Assembly: GCA_904502115.1 (NCBI GenBank)
Contig: CAJGDW010000025.1
Span: 1-17,215 of the forward strand
Direction: 5' to 3'
DNA: 17,215 nt
From: Paludibacteraceae bacterium
GTDB lineage: Bacteria; Bacteroidota; Bacteroidia; Bacteroidales; Paludibacteraceae
Part shown: in pieces, positions 14,803 through 17,215 of the stretch
Position numbering within the stretch: the first letter of the stretch is position 1
Layout of the letters: the number at the start of each line of letters is the position of its first letter
Notes under the pieces: generated by a model
Seen by the model: the letters and a program-made list of their open reading frames with translations, nothing else
The model's database searches: none
Told to the model about the DNA's origin: nothing
Program-made: the position numbers and the translations under genes

Positions 14803-16200
14803 ATGTGGGTAATATTGGTATTATATGCTGCTATTCTGCTTGGCGTTGCCTTTTACAAAAGAAACAAGGGAAACGAGGCGTTTTTTGTAGCAGGCAGAAA
14901 ATCGTCTTGGACGATGGTTGCCATTGGCATGCTAGGCGCCTCTATATCGGGCATTTCGTTTATTTCTGTACCAGGCATGGCACCCCACAGCGGACTAAGT
15001 TACCTGCAATTGGTACTGGGCTTTTCGCTGGGTTATATCCTTGTAGCCCACCTGCTGCTGCCACTTTATTACCGACTGAACCTTACCAACATCTACCAAT
15101 ACTTGCAACAACGCTTGGGCAATCACAGCTACCGCACTGCTTCGCTCTTTTTTATCATAAGCCGAGGATTAGGAGCGGCTGCTCGCCTTTTTATTAGCAC
15201 CTACCTAATTTACAACTTTATATTTGCTCCACTAGGCATACCTTTTTATGCCGTTGCCATTTTGGTAGTTGTTTTTATGTACGCCTACACATCGGCCAGC
15301 GGCATACAAACCCTGGTAAAAACCGATGTTGTCCAAACCCTCTTTTTATTGGGTGCTTTGACGGCGTTGCTACTATTAGGCCATCAACAACTATCCATTA
15401 CATCGACAGAAAGTCTGCAAATACCTTGGGACAGCCTGATTATAACCGATTGGGACAAGCACAGTCATTTTCTTAAATACGTACTGAGTGGTATGTTCAT
15501 TACCGTTTGCATGACAGGTCTAGACCAGGATATGATGCAAAAGAACCTAACCTGCAAAAGCTTGAAAGAGGCTCAAAAAAACATGTTGTGGTACGGTTTT
15601 ATGTTCCTGCCCATCAATTTTGCTTTTTTGCTATTGGGTTTTATCCTTGCTCAATTGTATAGCACTACTGGCACACCCCTACCTCTCGAAAACGATCTAC
15701 TGCTGCCAGTTGCCATACAAACAGGCCTTTTACCCGATATTGCCTCGTACATTTTCATCATCGGCATTATCTCGGCCACTTTTTCGAGTGCCGATTCTAC
15801 CTTGGTATCGCTTACCACCACCATTGCCACCACATTTACAGCGGAACAGACGCAAAAAAACGAATCGCTTTTTGCACGCTACCGCAAAGGCATACACGGA
15901 TTGGTAGCCATCTTTTTTATATTGATGCTATTTGTATTCTACCGCAACCCTAACGGCAATATGATTGATTTGCTGTTCCAGTTAGCTTCGTACACCTACG
16001 GACCTTTGTTGGGATTGTTTACGCTATCCATGTTTACCAAAATAAACATCAACGACCGATACGCTCCGCTCATCTGCCTAGCATCGCCCCTTATCTGCTG
16101 GGGCATCCAACTACTTACAGGCTTCGCTTTGGGCTACGAATTGCTATTATTAAACGGATTCATTACCTTTGTAGGATTATTACTCATTAAAAAATCATGA
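14803..16200 (+). CDS. Sodium:solute symporter (SSS family)
   Basis: This 465-residue polytopic membrane protein belongs to the solute:sodium symporter family, which imports substrates such as sugars, amino acids or carboxylates with Na+. The N-terminus ([14 protein letters not shown]) is followed by [13 protein letters not shown], the family's TM1-TM2 signature. About 12-13 hydrophobic segments fill the length, and [19 protein letters not shown] matches the TM8 region that carries sodium ligands in this family. The ATG at 14803 aligns with the family start; the frame is open upstream to 14737, over the recR promoter and start. Its stop overlaps engB by four bases. The substrate cannot be told from sequence. 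Confidence 0.92.
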   Translation: MWVILVLYAAILLGVAFYKRNKGNEAFFVAGRKSSWTMVAIGMLGASISGISFISVPGMAPHSGLSYLQLVLGFSLGYILVAHLLLPLYYRLNLTNIYQYLQQRLGNHSYRTASLFFIISRGLGAAARLFISTYLIYNFIFAPLGIPFYAVAILVVVFMYAYTSASGIQTLVKTDVVQTLFLLGALTALLLLGHQQLSITSTESLQIPWDSLIITDWDKHSHFLKYVLSGMFITVCMTGLDQDMMQKNLTCKSLKEAQKNMLWYGFMFLPINFAFLLLGFILAQLYSTTGTPLPLENDLLLPVAIQTGLLPDIASYIFIIGIISATFSSADSTLVSLTTTIATTFTAEQTQKNESLFARYRKGIHGLVAIFFILMLFVFYRNPNGNMIDLLFQLASYTYGPLLGLFTLSMFTKININDRYAPLICLASPLICWGIQLLTGFALGYELLLLNGFITFVGLLLIKKS

Positions 16201-16787
16201 AAATACAATCTGCCACCTTTGTACAAAGCAGCCCTAGCATAAGCAAATGCCCCAGCACACACCTACCCGAGTTTGCCTTTATAGGCAGATCGAACGTAGG
16301 CAAATCGTCGCTTATTAACATGCTAACGGGTGTAAAAGGGTTAGCCATGACCAGCTCTAAACCTGGTAAAACCTTGCTTATCAATTATTTTTTAATTAAC
16401 GAGCAATGGCACCTAGTCGATTTACCTGGTTATGGTTATGCGCAAGTAGGCAAGAAAAAACGCGATACATTAGAGGGGATGATAAAAAACTACATTGACA
16501 AACGCGAACAACTTACCAACCTATTTGTATTGATTGACAGCCGCCACGAACCCCAACGCATCGATACCGAATTTATCAATTGGCTGGGCGAGATAGGCGT
16601 ACCTTTTTCTATTGTCTTTACCAAAGTAGACAAATTATCTAAAACCGCTTGCCTACGCAACGTTGAAACCTATAAAAAGCACCTACTACAATCGTGGGAA
16701 TCGTTGCCTCCTATGTTCATCACCTCGTCCGAGAACAAAACCGGCCGCGAAGAATTGCTTGCGTACATAGAGGAGATTCTTTCATAA
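16197..16787 (+). CDS. engB: Ribosome-biogenesis GTP-binding protein EngB (YsxC/YihA)
   Basis: This 196-residue TRAFAC-class GTPase assists late assembly of the large ribosomal subunit. G1 is GRSNVGKS at residues 30-37, and the G2 threonine lies in [14 protein letters not shown]3 is DLPGYGYA, G4 is TKVDK, and G5 is TSSENKTG. Length and motif order fit the EngB family well, including the short N-terminal lead-in. It overlaps the symporter gene by an ATGA junction, so the pair is co-transcribed although the functions are unrelated. It is the last recognisable gene before the terminal repeat island. Confidence 0.96.
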   Translation: MKIQSATFVQSSPSISKCPSTHLPEFAFIGRSNVGKSSLINMLTGVKGLAMTSSKPGKTLLINYFLINEQWHLVDLPGYGYAQVGKKKRDTLEGMIKNYIDKREQLTNLFVLIDSRHEPQRIDTEFINWLGEIGVPFSIVFTKVDKLSKTACLRNVETYKKHLLQSWESLPPMFITSSENKTGREELLAYIEEILS

Positions 16788-16800
16788 TGGCGATTTTATT

Positions 16801-16832
16801 GACTAATCGGTGAATCGACTAATCGGTGAATC
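16801..16832. repeat. Tandem octamer repeat (GACTAATC/GGTGAATC)
   Basis: The 16-base unit GACTAATCGGTGAATC is present twice in direct tandem, each made of two related octamers. The same octamer type, in the same spacing, occurs at 43-76. It begins 13 bases after the engB stop. Confidence 0.8.
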
Positions 16833-16853
16833 GATAGTTAAAGGAGAAAGGAG

Positions 16854-16913
16854 AAAGTTGCGAGTAAGCGAGAGCAGAGAAAGTTTACTTTCTATGCCGA
16901 GCGTGAGCAACTT
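16854..16913 (+). repeat. Structured hairpin repeat, copy B
   Basis: This is the second full 60-base copy. Outer arms AAGTTGC (16855-16861) and GCAACTT (16907-16913) enclose GCGAGAGCAG, the perfect inner stem AGAAAGT-TT-ACTTTCT and ATGCCGAGCGTGAGC. The inner stem differs from copy A at paired positions and keeps complementarity. A tail CATGAGCGAAGCGAA follows directly. Confidence 0.87.
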
Positions 16914-16918
16914 CATGA

Positions 16919-16925
16919 GCGAAGC
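16919..16925 (+). repeat. GCGAAGC motif in the tail of copy B
   Basis: GCGAAGC sits in TTCATGAGCGAAGCGAA. A near copy, TTCATGAGCAAAGCGAA, is at 6757-6773, and the complement GCTTCGC is at 34-40 and 17148-17154. As single-stranded DNA, d(GCGAAGC) is known to form an unusually stable mini-hairpin. Confidence 0.6.
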
Positions 16926-16968
16926 GAATAAAGGAGAGCGATCCTATTCGGTCCCTGAGCCTGTCGAG

Positions 16969-17029
16969 TTTCTTGAGCAGCGAGAGCAGAAGCAATGCTT
17001 GCATTGATTATGCCGAGTCGCAAAAGAAA
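16969..17029 (+). repeat. Structured hairpin repeat, copy C
   Basis: The core GCGAGAGCAGA (16980-16990) is followed by an inner stem CAATGC-TT-GCATTG (16993-17006) and TATGCCGAG (17009-17017). The outer arms are TTTCTT (16969-16974) and AAGAAA (17024-17029). Core, TT centre and layout match copies A and B, while both stem sequences are entirely different. Confidence 0.75.
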
Positions 17030-17049
17030 TATTCAAGGGCCCGAATATT
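17028..17049. repeat. Inverted repeat AATATTC/GAATATT
   Basis: AATATTC (17028-17034) and GAATATT (17043-17049) flank AAGGGCCC. It adjoins the outer arm of copy C. No T-run follows, so I do not call it a terminator. Confidence 0.55.
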
Positions 17050-17133
17050 CGTTGAATCGTTTAGGTGTTTAGTCGTTTCGGCGCTTCATCTTCCGACTTG
17101 GTTTCCGGTCGGGATTTACACATACAAAAACTA

Positions 17134-17171
17134 CAAAATGTGAACTCGCTTCGCTCAAACAACACATTTTG
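17134..17171. repeat. Inverted repeat CAAAATGTG/CACATTTTG around a GCTTCGC core
   Basis: Nine-base perfect arms (17134-17142 and 17163-17171) enclose 20 bases that include CTCGCTTCGCTC, the complement of GAGCGAAGCGAG. This again shows a variable stem around a conserved repeat segment. Confidence 0.65.
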
Positions 17172-17215
17172 CTTAACGTTTTTGCACATATAAATCTTTT
17201 TCCGACCTCCACCAA

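Larger units (their letters stand above)
16788..17215. other. 428-base gene-free island of repeats and inverted repeats
   Basis: No recognisable protein or RNA gene lies after engB. The stretch holds an octamer tandem repeat, hairpin repeat copies B and C, a GAGCGAAGCGAA tail, a GGTCCCTGAGCCTGTCGAG segment, and two further inverted repeats. A 65-codon open frame at 16810-17007 runs through the repeats and is explained by them. The last 44 bases show nothing I can identify. Confidence 0.8.

Noticed and set aside
16801..17029. CRISPR array suggested by repeated short units.
   Set aside because: The octamers are directly adjacent without unique spacers, and the hairpin copies are few, irregularly spaced and in both orientations; no cas gene is present.
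17028..17049. Intrinsic terminator for the symporter-engB operon.
   Set aside because: It lies about 240 bases beyond engB, has an AT-rich 7-base stem and lacks a following T-run.
17091..17215. tRNA or small RNA gene at the window end.
   Set aside because: No cloverleaf, T-loop or CCA-type pattern on either strand; only the CAAAATGTG inverted repeat and a weak CCGAC/GTCGG repeat are visible.

Overview
The window reads as chromosomal DNA of a Bacteroidota bacterium, most likely of the order Bacteroidales. Start codons are not preceded by Shine-Dalgarno sequences. Several intergenic regions carry the Bacteroidetes-type -7 promoter element TAnnTTTG (TATCTTTG, TATATTTG, TACTTTTG). The proteins also look Bacteroidales-like: a lipoprotein ApbE, paired short ChrA proteins, a dCMP deaminase next to a CtpA protease, and two tandem rhomboids. 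DNA is moderately AT-rich and codon use looks even throughout. I see no transposase, integrase, phage gene, rRNA, tRNA or CRISPR array.

Layout. (1) 1-1137, plus strand: the last codons of an upstream gene whose tail resembles the chromate-transporter gene that follows, then two overlapping short ChrA-type transporters. (2) 1139-2125, minus strand: ApbE-like flavin transferase lipoprotein. (3) 2215-4836, plus strand: dCMP deaminase, carboxy-terminal processing protease and HD-domain protein, all overlapping; a palindromic divergent promoter separates them from apbE. (4) 4787-8447, minus strand: NDH-2 type NADH dehydrogenase, HU-type DNA-binding protein and ArgS, with an island of structured repeats between HU and ArgS. 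(5) 8548-11810, plus strand: two rhomboid proteases, an endonuclease/exonuclease/phosphatase-fold membrane protein and PurE. (6) 11795-14742, minus strand: a tightly packed set of recR, a small membrane protein, a small HAD hydrolase, a GT2 glycosyltransferase and a GNAT acetyltransferase. (7) 14803-16787, plus strand: sodium/solute symporter and the ribosome-assembly GTPase EngB. (8) 16788-17215: a 428-base gene-free island of repeats and inverted repeats.

Most of the genes are ordinary housekeeping genes. Neighbours on the same strand mostly overlap by ATGA or TAATG junctions or sit a few bases apart, so translational coupling is likely. All three convergent gene pairs abut or overlap.

The least explained signal is a repeat family in the two gene-poor islands. 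I find four copies. Each has a conserved asymmetric core (GCGAGAGCAGA on one side, TATGCCGAG on the other) around a short inner stem with a TT centre, plus a separate outer inverted repeat. The stem sequences differ between copies but stay complementary. This points to selection on a folded DNA or RNA, not on the short peptides these stretches could encode. The copies are accompanied by degenerate octamers of the GACTAATC type and by GCGAAGC motifs.
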